This document shows positions 1-7,651 of a DNA stretch of 64,000 nt, one piece after another. The notes below the pieces were generated by a model that saw nothing but the letters and a program-made list of their open reading frames with translations, was not told where the DNA came from and ran no database searches. A program made the translations under genes and the position numbers. How positions within the stretch are numbered: position 1 is the first letter of the stretch; each line of letters starts with the position of its first letter. The DNA comes from Devosia marina (lineage in GTDB: Bacteria > Pseudomonadota > Alphaproteobacteria > Rhizobiales > Devosiaceae), in assembly GCF_009758415.1 (NCBI RefSeq), contig NZ_WQRF01000001.1, positions 1,364,001 through 1,428,000 on the forward strand. Direction: 5' to 3'.

Positions 1-152
1 CTCAGAGCGCTCCCATCGAGCATGGTGGTCACACCGCCCCCCACACCGAGGGCAACAAGCATCAGTGGCAGCAGCGGTAAAGTGTCCAGCACCCCACTGC
101 GCCGCCTGCGGCCACTGCCGCGCCGCGCAAAGCCTTGTCGTGACGTGCTCAT
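1..152 (-). CDS. Unknown membrane protein, N-terminal fragment
   Basis: The reverse strand reads open from an ATG at 152 to the window edge, giving about 50 residues of the N-terminus. A cluster of arginines (GSGRRRRSG) precedes a hydrophobic stretch (LPLLPLMLVALGVGGGV) that looks like one membrane segment with the N-terminus inside. A purine-rich GAGGG lies about nine bases before the ATG. I do not recognise the family and the C-terminal part is outside the window. It diverges from the tmRNA gene. Confidence 0.5.
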   Translation of the reverse strand, partial: MSTSRQGFARRGSGRRRRSGVLDTLPLLPLMLVALGVGGGVTTMLDGSAL

Positions 153-221
153 GCCTGCCCTCTTGTGGGCCCTCAGCATGATCACGAGTTGTTAAACAGA
201 GCTGAATCGATCCATCCCGAT

Positions 222-250
222 TTGCATCCGCTTGCCCCCTCACCTATATA
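222..250 (+). promoter_or_regulatory. Probable sigma-70 promoter of the tmRNA gene
   Basis: TTGCAT at 222-227 and TATATA at 245-250 are separated by 17 bases, a near-consensus housekeeping promoter. The expected start of transcription near 257 is just upstream of the acceptor part of the tmRNA gene. The position is inferred from sequence alone. Confidence 0.6.
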
Positions 251-256
251 GGGAGT

Positions 257-578
257 GCTCGCAAGGGCTATGGCAATAAACGGTCATTGTAATAAACCCA
301 TCGGACCCGGGGGCAGTACCCGGCGTCTCCACCATCTCCCCTCCTTTCCAGGGAGGAGCCAATGGGGACGAAACAGGATCGACGAGGGCGTAAAGAGTGT
401 GCTTTTGCTCGGTGAGGTACCACCGTTATCGGTCCGAAACTTATAGTTGCTAATGACAACAATAAGGCTCCGGTCGCTCTCGCCGCGTAAGCGGTGCTAG
501 CACTGGGAATTTAAGTCCTCCGCCCCTAGCCGGGCGTCAGGCGGGGTTCGCAGGCACCTGGCAACAGAAGCCTGCACT
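257..578 (+). ncRNA. ssrA: Circularly permuted two-piece tmRNA
   Basis: The gene has the alphaproteobacterial permuted order. The acceptor piece comes first and ends in CCGGCGTCTCCACCA at 320-334. A short spacer follows, then the coding piece beginning GGGGACGAAAC at 364. CGTCTCC (324-330) pairs with GGGGACG (364-370) to form the acceptor stem, with one G-U pair. The resume codon GCT is at 449 and the tag reads ANDNNKAPVALAA, ending in TAA at 488-490, with the LAA end recognised by ClpXP. Pseudoknot-like sequence and a hairpin run to about 578. The precursor must be cut between 334 and 364. The exact 5' and 3' ends are estimates. The tmRNA rescues stalled ribosomes and tags the nascent chain for proteolysis. 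Confidence 0.93.
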
Positions 579-691
579 CAATTCCATTTGCTTGCAGTTC
601 CTGCCGCCTTTGTTCTTGAATTTCATGGGAACGTAGGGCTGATATGGGCCGTTCGGGATTCGATCCGAACTCAAGAGGAGATTAGGGCACT

Positions 692-1180
692 ATGGCCGAA
701 GACCACATGCGATACGACATTCTCGCCCAGGAAGCCCTGCGCGGCGTCGTGCGCAAGGTTCTGGCCGAGGTGTCGCGAACCGGCCTGCCTGGCGAGCACC
801 ATTTCTTCATTTCCTTTGCTACGCGCGCGCCCGGCACCCGCATCAGCGAGGAACTGCTCAAGCAGTACGACAAGGAAATGACCATCGTGCTGCAGAACCA
901 GTATTGGGATCTCAAGGTCACCGAAAGTGCCTTCGAGGTCGGCCTGAGCTTCAACGGCCAGCCCGAAATGCTGCACATCCCGTTTGCGGCCATCAAAAGC
1001 TTCTTTGACCCCTCGGTGCAGTTTGCGCTGCAATTCGACCCGGCCACCGCTCCCGACGAGCGCGAGGCGGATGAAGCCAACGCCGACGCAGTGACCGAAG
1101 CGGCATCGGGCGAGGCTGCGTCCGAAGAAAGCAGCGGCGAAAAAGTGGTCAGCCTCGACGCGTTCCGCAAAAAGCCCTGA
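692..1180 (+). CDS. sspB: ClpXP adaptor protein SspB (alpha type)
   Basis: This 162-residue protein matches the alphaproteobacterial SspB family, which tethers ssrA-tagged proteins to ClpXP. The folded part covers about residues 5-120 (YDILAQEALRGVVRKVL, then the HHFFISFATRAPG and EMTIVLQNQYWDL strands that bind the tag). A flexible acidic linker rich in E, A and D follows. The C-terminus KVVSLDAFRKKP is in the place of the ClpX-docking (XB) module. AGAGGAG lies about ten bases before the ATG. It sits about 115 bases after the tmRNA gene on the same strand, so the tag and the factor that delivers tagged proteins are encoded together. Confident from family resemblance and context. Confidence 0.93.
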   Translation: MAEDHMRYDILAQEALRGVVRKVLAEVSRTGLPGEHHFFISFATRAPGTRISEELLKQYDKEMTIVLQNQYWDLKVTESAFEVGLSFNGQPEMLHIPFAAIKSFFDPSVQFALQFDPATAPDEREADEANADAVTEAASGEAASEESSGEKVVSLDAFRKKP

Positions 1181-1193
1181 AAACCGGTCAGGC

Positions 1194-1433
1194 ATGGAAA
1201 AGCGCTCCTTCTCCATTGCCGGCCATCGCACCTCAATTGCGCTCGAGCCGGAATTCTGGCGCGGTCTGGAGGACATGGCGTCAGCCCGCCAGTTGAGCCT
1301 TACTGGCCTTGTGCGCGATATTGACGAGAACCGGCACACCACGAACCTGTCTTCGGCCATGCGGCTTGCGGTTTTGGCCTGGTATCGGGACCGCCCCGTT
1401 ACTGACCCGGAAAAAGCGGGATCGGCTGGTTGA
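1194..1433 (+). CDS. Ribbon-helix-helix domain protein
   Basis: A 79-residue protein resembling the small alphaproteobacterial ribbon-helix-helix family (RHH_4). The strand segment KRSFSIAGHRTSIALEPEFW is followed by two helices (LEDMASARQLSLTGLVRDID and NLSSAMRLAVLAWYRDR), the usual plan for a dimeric DNA-binding fold. It starts 14 bases after sspB and is probably co-transcribed with it. Its last 35 bases overlap the 3' end of the convergent AsmA gene. The target DNA is unknown and a role in transcription is an inference from the fold. Confidence 0.8.
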   Translation: MEKRSFSIAGHRTSIALEPEFWRGLEDMASARQLSLTGLVRDIDENRHTTNLSSAMRLAVLAWYRDRPVTDPEKAGSAG

Positions 1434-4400
1434 CGCCATTGCCGATGGGCTGGTTCACCCCGGGCTGAAAACCGAGATTGAGCGGCCCCGTAACCGGCCC
1501 CTCGTCCCCGGCCTCCTCTTCAGTCTGTTGTTCCTGCAGCAACTGCTCTTCCTCGAGCCGCTGCGCTTCTTCCTCCGCAGCCTGCCGCGCGGCTTCCTCA
1601 GCGGCGCGCCGGCGTTGCTCCTCGATCAGCCTGTTGCGTTCCTGTGCCGCCGCACGCTGCCGCGCCTCATCCTCAAGTCGCAAAGTCTCGAGCCGCTCGA
1701 CTTCCAATTCATTGGCCCGCACCTGGATGGCCGCCACCATCTCACTGAGATCGACGCGCACCACCGGCGCCAGTAGTGTACCGGTCACCTGCGCAATGAT
1801 CCGGGCCGTGTCAGGTTCCACCAGTCCATCAGGATCGACATAGTCACGCGGGGTCAGCACATAGTTGCCGTCCAGCCCGAGCGTATCGAGCACCAGGTTG
1901 AGGCTGCCGGCCAGCCGTCCGCCAACCCCTTCGATAATCAGATTGGCCACGCGCACCGTGCCCCCGGCAATGGTGAATGCGCCCCGCGCGTCCTCGGCCT
2001 CGAAATCCCCTTGCGAAAGGGCAATGCCGATCAAGGTCTCAAGTGCAACGGCTTCCATGTCCAGCACATTTTCCAGGCCCGCAATGGCCGGAAAAACCGA
2101 CGGCGACAGGCCCTGCGCGACGAAATCGGAGAACGCGAAATTGCCTTCCCCGGTCATGCTGCGCACGGTCTCTCCCAGGCTCTCGCCCGTGCCTTCAAAT
2201 TGCAGCCCGGCAAACAGATCGCCCGACAGGCCCCACCCGATTGCTTCAGGTACAATATCGTCCAGCGCCACGCTATCCAGCGTAACCTGTCCGGACACCG
2301 TACGCGCCGAGAGCGAACCGGCGCAGCATTGCTCAATGGACAGCCTTAGCGTACCGCCGCCGATCGCGCCGACAAGCCGGCTGATCGACACTGATTCCGG
2401 GCTCCATACAAAATTGAAGCTGGTCTCCCCCAGCAAGTTCAATCCCCCATGGGTCAGCGATCCGGTGGAAACCGCGATCTCGCCGCGGGCCGGGCGCGGC
2501 ACGGCATTGGCCGCAAGCGGTCCTTCGGGCCAGATTGCTGACGTATCGCCGATCTGCGCACCGCGCCCGAACATGGCTGCCGCAAGCCCGCCAAGCCCCA
2601 GGGAATCGGTGTTTATCTGCCCGCTATAGCTCGGCAACTGCCCCAGACGCTGCATCTCCAGATAGCCGCCAAACCCGGCGTCCCCGCTCGCCCCCGCAAT
2701 ATTGTCCAGTGTCAGCCGCCGCACGCCTTCAAAGGATATCGCTGCGCTGGCCTCGACCCCGGGCAGGCTGGCGCCACGCGCGCCGACCAGGCTGGCCAGC
2801 CCGCTTGCATCATCAAGCAGCACGTCGAGCGTGCCATCGCCGCTGATTTCGCCACTCTGCGCCACCCGCAAAGCGCCGAAATAGCTCACCGTCTGACCGC
2901 CCTGGCTCACCGCCATGCGCCCATCAAATCCGTCCGGGCCGCTGCCCTCGAAGAACAGGCTGGCGACTAGCGCTTCGTCCCCGGTAAACAGCGGAACATC
3001 GGTCAGCCCGAGACGGCCAAGCGTTGCCTCGCCATTCTCGGCCTCCAACGAGGCCACCAGCCGCAGCTCGCCCGTGGACAGACCCGAAAGGCCGGCGCTC
3101 ATCTCGGCACGCAGGTCGATAGCCGCCGCCGCCAGATCGCCGCTCAGTGTCAGCACCTGGCCCGCACCCTCCACGCCCTGCTCCGCCTCGGCAATCAGAA
3201 ACTGCAGGTCCGCCGGCCAGGTACCGGCCAGGCCCTCCTGCCAGCCAAACGGCACACCGGCCATTTCATAGAGCGCCATCAGCCCCGGCGCATCGCTGTC
3301 CGTCACCCCCAATTGCCCCGACCCAGTGACATGGGGTTCGCTCAAACTCCCCGACAGGCGCAGCGCCGCGCTCAGCATGAGGCCGCCCCAATCCGATGCC
3401 GAAAGGCGCGAGAACCGGATCGCCTCGGGCGACCATTGCGCTTCGGCCACAAGATCAGAGGCAATCAGCCCCATCACATCAGCGTGCTCGGCCGTGATGG
3501 AAAAGCTGCCATCTGGGAAGCTGATTGTGAAATTGGCGTCATTGACGGCATCGGGAAACAGCGCCAGCAAGGCTGCGGTTTCGCGGTCATCCAGGCTCGC
3601 CAGTTCCAGCACCGTATCAAGCCGCGGCTCGGCGCCAAATCCAATCCGCAACTCCAGCTCGTGGTTTTTGCCATCCACGTTCAGCCGCCCATGGCTCAGC
3701 CCGAACGCATCGTCTGCCAGCATCAGCCGCCCCTCAAGGCTCCCCGGTGTGTTGAACAGCGGGCTATCCTCGCTTGGCCGCTTCCACAATTGCGACAGCG
3801 CCTCCAGCCGGGCTGCCACTATGGTCACATCGCCCTGCAGGCCAACCACACCATTGTCATTGGAGACCACGCCGGCAAACCGCATCTCGGTTTCCCCTGG
3901 CAAGCGGCCGACAGCCTGTTCGATGGTCCAGTCGGTACCATCGCTGGTGGCGTCGACACGCAATTCGCGCAGGGCAAAGCCGCGCAGGCCCACTTCCGCC
4001 AGATCCACCCCCAGCCGTCCCGGCATGGGTGGAATGGGTGGTGCGGGCAGTTCGGACAACATGCGCACAAATTCATAGGGTAGTTCGCTGGCCACCTCAG
4101 TGGCATCGCGCGGCGGCAATGAGAACACCCCGCCCGACACTACGGCGTCAAAACTGCGCCGCAGGCCCAGTTGCACGCTCGCAGCGCCGGTCAGGCGCAT
4201 ACCGGCCCGATTTTCATCCGGCTGCAATGTATAGCCCGAGAGCACCACGCGGTCTGTCGATACTGTAACCGCGCTTTCCAGCACCAGATCGCCGCGAATA
4301 TCGTCGGCGCGCTCGGCTTCTGGTGGCGCCTGCCGATAGGCCAGGCTCCCCTCGAAGCGCGGCGCCGCACTGGCCGACAATACGCCCTCCAGGGTCACAG

Positions 4401-5046
4401 AGAAGGCCCCCAACGCCTCGCGCACAAAGCTCGACACCCGCGCATTGCCCTGGTCGTCCGCAGCACCAGAATTGAATCTGACCTCATAGCGTGCGTCGTC
4501 ATAATCGGCCCGCCCCTGAAACTGAAACGGTCCGGCAAAGCTCGAAAGCCGCAAGTCTCCATCGATACGCCGCGCGACAAAGGTCTCGGCCGACCGCAGA
4601 TCCTCCAGCCGGACGCTGCCATTGGAAATGCGTGCATGCCCCAGCGCCACACCGCTGCCCGCCCCGCTCAGATCCACGCCGCTGCCGAACAGCCCGTTCT
4701 CATCCACGGTCAGGTGCACGACCGGGCTTTCGAGGGAAAGTGCCGTGACATTGTAGATATCGCGCAGAAAATCCATCAGCACGAACTCGGCCTCGACCGC
4801 GCCGACCGTTGCGGCGGGTGCTTCGGCATCGCCGACGATCACATCGGAAAACGCCAGGCGCGGGCTCGGCAGCAGCGAAAACGAAATGTCGCCGCGAATC
4901 GAAACCTCGGCGCCCAAAACACTGGTCGCCAGCACTTCCATGCGGTCACGATAATCGCCCCACTGGATGAAGCGCGGCGCGAGAAAGGCGCCGGCCAGCA
5001 CCACAATGGCAAAGAGGCCGACCACGATATAGATGCGATTAAGCAC
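1399..5046 (-). CDS. AsmA family protein
   Basis: A very long envelope protein of about 1215 residues. One membrane anchor lies at residues 4-25 (IYIVVGLFAIVVLAGAFLAP), followed by the conserved AsmA N-terminal segment (GDYRDRMEVLATSVLGAEVSIRGDISFSLLPSPRLAFSDV) and a long beta-rich periplasmic body. The AsmA C-terminal domain is near residues 920-1090. The last 100 or so residues hold a charged Glu/Arg/Ala coiled coil (about 1110-1185). AsmA-like proteins affect outer-membrane assembly and phospholipid transfer between membranes. I chose the GTG at 5046, which puts the anchor at the N-terminus; an ATG at 5103 would add 19 non-hydrophobic residues. The 3' end overlaps the RHH gene. Confidence 0.85.
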   Translation of the reverse strand: MLNRIYIVVGLFAIVVLAGAFLAPRFIQWGDYRDRMEVLATSVLGAEVSIRGDISFSLLPSPRLAFSDVIVGDAEAPAATVGAVEAEFVLMDFLRDIYNVTALSLESPVVHLTVDENGLFGSGVDLSGAGSGVALGHARISNGSVRLEDLRSAETFVARRIDGDLRLSSFAGPFQFQGRADYDDARYEVRFNSGAADDQGNARVSSFVREALGAFSVTLEGVLSASAAPRFEGSLAYRQAPPEAERADDIRGDLVLESAVTVSTDRVVLSGYTLQPDENRAGMRLTGAASVQLGLRRSFDAVVSGGVFSLPPRDATEVASELPYEFVRMLSELPAPPIPPMPGRLGVDLAEVGLRGFALRELRVDATSDGTDWTIEQAVGRLPGETEMRFAGVVSNDNGVVGLQGDVTIVAARLEALSQLWKRPSEDSPLFNTPGSLEGRLMLADDAFGLSHGRLNVDGKNHELELRIGFGAEPRLDTVLELASLDDRETAALLALFPDAVNDANFTISFPDGSFSITAEHADVMGLIASDLVAEAQWSPEAIRFSRLSASDWGGLMLSAALRLSGSLSEPHVTGSGQLGVTDSDAPGLMALYEMAGVPFGWQEGLAGTWPADLQFLIAEAEQGVEGAGQVLTLSGDLAAAAIDLRAEMSAGLSGLSTGELRLVASLEAENGEATLGRLGLTDVPLFTGDEALVASLFFEGSGPDGFDGRMAVSQGGQTVSYFGALRVAQSGEISGDGTLDVLLDDASGLASLVGARGASLPGVEASAAISFEGVRRLTLDNIAGASGDAGFGGYLEMQRLGQLPSYSGQINTDSLGLGGLAAAMFGRGAQIGDTSAIWPEGPLAANAVPRPARGEIAVSTGSLTHGGLNLLGETSFNFVWSPESVSISRLVGAIGGGTLRLSIEQCCAGSLSARTVSGQVTLDSVALDDIVPEAIGWGLSGDLFAGLQFEGTGESLGETVRSMTGEGNFAFSDFVAQGLSPSVFPAIAGLENVLDMEAVALETLIGIALSQGDFEAEDARGAFTIAGGTVRVANLIIEGVGGRLAGSLNLVLDTLGLDGNYVLTPRDYVDPDGLVEPDTARIIAQVTGTLLAPVVRVDLSEMVAAIQVRANELEVERLETLRLEDEARQRAAAQERNRLIEEQRRRAAEEAARQAAEEEAQRLEEEQLLQEQQTEEEAGDEGPVTGPLNLGFQPGVNQPIGNGVNQPIPLFPGQ

Positions 5047-5138
5047 TGTGCCTGTTCTGCCCCGGCTGAAACTGGCGTGAGTGTAGGCACTTGCCGCGCA
5101 CAAGCAAGCCGCCTGAGCCCTTTTTGAGCATACGAAAA

Positions 5139-5165
5139 CGGCCGGGCAAACGCCCGGCCGCCGTC
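5139..5165 (-). terminator. Rho-independent terminator of the phytase-like gene
   Basis: An eight-base-pair GC stem (GGCCGGGC, loop AAAC, GCCCGGCC) at 5140-5159 is followed on the minus strand by TTTTCGT. It lies about 100 bases after the stop of the 5265-7445 gene and before the AsmA gene. Confidence 0.65.
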
Positions 5166-5264
5166 AAGGACAAAGGGACTTCGACCCGTGCCATCGGCAA
5201 ATTCGTTCCGGCGGAGCGAATTTAGGGGAGAAGGCCGCGAGAGCTAAGCTCGAGTGGCTGGACC

Positions 5265-7445
5265 TCAAAGAGTACCGATGGACCAGAACATGGTCTCGCC
5301 GGAGCTGTCGTCCACGCCGTCATTGTCGGTGACCACAAAGCCTTCGCCACTGGCGTCGATGGCAAAGCCTTCAACCTTGTCCAGCACATAGCCACCAGTG
5401 GAGGTGAGGTCGGGAATAAAGTCACGTACCAGCGTCTTGGTGACGGTCGGCAGTTCGCCGCCCAGTTCGCCCGCCACCAGTTCGGCAACCGGCACGCTGT
5501 AGAGCGCCTTGAGCTGGGCCTTGTCGCCAATCTGGTTGTCGCGCTCGACGATATAGACCAGGTCGCCATGGGCGGTGATTTCCGAAAGGCCAACCCAGGC
5601 CCCCTCGGCAGGTGCTTCGAGTGGATAGTTCACCGCACCCCATTCGCCGCTGGCGATATTGTAGGACACCAGCTTGACGGTGCCCTTGGCGTCGTTCTTC
5701 CACTCGCGCTGGATGGCGATCCACAACGTGGCATCGTCGCCTTCACCAATCATGGTGACGCCTTCCGAACCAAAGCGGATTTCCTCGGCCAGCAATTCAG
5801 CCGGGAATGGCACTTCCTTGGCAATTTCGCCGTCCGCATCGACGCGATAGAGCGAATGCGGGATCAGACGGTCGGTGCGGCCTTCCGAAGCCAGCCAGAA
5901 GCCACCTTCGCCGTCGAGGGTAATACCCTCCATGTCAAGCTTCTGGGCCGGATGGCCGTTGCGGGTCACCACGGTCTTGGCCGTGATGCGGGCCGGCATT
6001 GCCGTGGCATCAATCGTATAGATCGACGGCTGTGCGCCCAGGAAGCTGTCCGAAACACCGTAGAGCATGCCCGGCTTTTCGGCATCGGCGACGAGGCCTG
6101 ACAAGGCAACCCATCCCAGCGGACGGCCATCGGCGTCGAGGTCCGACATGATGTGCGGATAGCTCGGAGCATCCGCTTCCGCGAGTTCGAAGATCATCAC
6201 ATGGCTGCGCGCCAGGCCATCGGCACCCAGATCGGTCTCATTGGCCGTGATCAGCAGGTTGCGCTCGGGGATCGCCACCGCGCCCTCCGGGCCAACGCCC
6301 GATGGAATGGCCTGGACGAACTCCGGCTCTGCGCCGGTGTCCTTGTAGATGGCAACCAGCGAAGCGCGCTCCAGGCCGATCATGAGATAGGTGTCGTCGC
6401 CGAACTTGGCCACGTCCACGCCTTCGGGCTCCACACCCTTGGCGTCCGAACGCCCATCGGGATAATGGCCGTACTGGGCCGCCAGATGATCGAGCGAGGC
6501 GCCGCTGTCGAACAGCATGTCGCCGGCCTTGTTGAAGATCGAGAAGCTGCGCGAACCGCCATTATAGTCGCCCTCATTGGCCACCACAAAGCGCTCGTCG
6601 TCGATCCACTTGACCGCATCGGGCTCACGCAGGCGCTCGGCCTGCGAGCCTGTAAAATCGAGCGAGCCATTGTCCTCGGTGTCAATGTTCTCAAGGTTCA
6701 CCGAACCGGCGGAAAAGTGCGCCGCTACCTCGCCCGAATTGCCATCGACGATCACGAAGTGATTGTTTTCCTGCAGCGAAACGACGACTTCGTTGAGGCT
6801 GTTGATCGACACATATTCCGGCTCCGGATCGTCACCTGCCACGTCGGCGAGGCCGGTCAGGTCGACGATTCTGAGCGTGCCGCAATCCACGGCGCCGTCG
6901 GCAACGTTCACCAGCGCCAGCGCACCGGCCGGCAATTGCGGAAGTTCGCCGTCATTGAGATCTTCGTCGCGCTCATTCTCGATGGCAATAGCGATCAGCG
7001 AACCATCGGCATTGCGGGCCACCGAATCCGGCTGGCCGCCCAACTCGCACGAAGCCTCAACGCTCTGGGTGTTGAGATCGATGGTAGCCAGATGGCCCGA
7101 AGGCTCGGTGTAGCTCTCCGAGGTGTTGACGCCGGCAAAGATCTTCGCGCCATCGACCACCACGGTCGTCGGCTCGCCATCCAGCGCAAGGAAACCGGCG
7201 GCCTTGGGCATGGACGGATCGGTAATATCGATAAAGCCGATGCCACCAGCCGGGCTGTCCGAATAGATCAACGTCATGCCGTCGTCCGACACGGTGATGA
7301 TTTCGGACGAGGTTTCTTCTGCCTCAGGCGTGTTCAACGCGACCGGAAAACTGGCAATGCGATTGAAATATTCGGCGGCCTGCACGCCAGCCGTGGAAAG
7401 GAGCAGAGCTGCGCTCAGGGCAGCGAGACGCTTTTGAGCAATCAT
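5265..7445 (-). CDS. Secreted choice-of-anchor I / esterase-like phytase family protein
   Basis: A 726-residue exported protein with a signal peptide ending in AGVQA-AE near residue 24. The first 420 or so residues look like a beta-propeller of the choice-of-anchor I type (repeats such as DGEPTTVVVDGAKIFAGVN and DAVKWIDDERFVVANEGDYNGGSRSFSIFN). The C-terminal 300 residues match the esterase-like phytase family (YGVSDSFLGAQPSIYTID, KLDMEGITLDGEGGFWLASEGR, IRFGSEGVTM). A role in periplasmic phosphate-ester hydrolysis is a family-level inference, as many members are uncharacterised. It is a single-gene unit with its own terminator and diverges from the helicase gene. Confidence 0.8.
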   Translation of the reverse strand: MIAQKRLAALSAALLLSTAGVQAAEYFNRIASFPVALNTPEAEETSSEIITVSDDGMTLIYSDSPAGGIGFIDITDPSMPKAAGFLALDGEPTTVVVDGAKIFAGVNTSESYTEPSGHLATIDLNTQSVEASCELGGQPDSVARNADGSLIAIAIENERDEDLNDGELPQLPAGALALVNVADGAVDCGTLRIVDLTGLADVAGDDPEPEYVSINSLNEVVVSLQENNHFVIVDGNSGEVAAHFSAGSVNLENIDTEDNGSLDFTGSQAERLREPDAVKWIDDERFVVANEGDYNGGSRSFSIFNKAGDMLFDSGASLDHLAAQYGHYPDGRSDAKGVEPEGVDVAKFGDDTYLMIGLERASLVAIYKDTGAEPEFVQAIPSGVGPEGAVAIPERNLLITANETDLGADGLARSHVMIFELAEADAPSYPHIMSDLDADGRPLGWVALSGLVADAEKPGMLYGVSDSFLGAQPSIYTIDATAMPARITAKTVVTRNGHPAQKLDMEGITLDGEGGFWLASEGRTDRLIPHSLYRVDADGEIAKEVPFPAELLAEEIRFGSEGVTMIGEGDDATLWIAIQREWKNDAKGTVKLVSYNIASGEWGAVNYPLEAPAEGAWVGLSEITAHGDLVYIVERDNQIGDKAQLKALYSVPVAELVAGELGGELPTVTKTLVRDFIPDLTSTGGYVLDKVEGFAIDASGEGFVVTDNDGVDDSSGETMFWSIGTL

Positions 7446-7651
7446 GAATTGGGTCCCCCAGAATGATGCGGGCCCGGCTTAGGACCGCGGGGAAACAGAT
7501 CGATGACGCTGGCATGACGTTCCGGTGACAAGCCGGACTTCTATACAGGACCGGCCGCCACCCCTATATTGGCCAGTAGAACAAAATGAGATTCGTCAAG
7601 GCTCGGCCGCGCACCTGCCCTGGATCGCGCGGACCTTGGAACAGAGTACGC

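Noticed and set aside
255..446. Short open frames at the start of the window on both strands
   Set aside because: They lie inside the tmRNA gene, whose acceptor stem, tag and CCA end explain the sequence.
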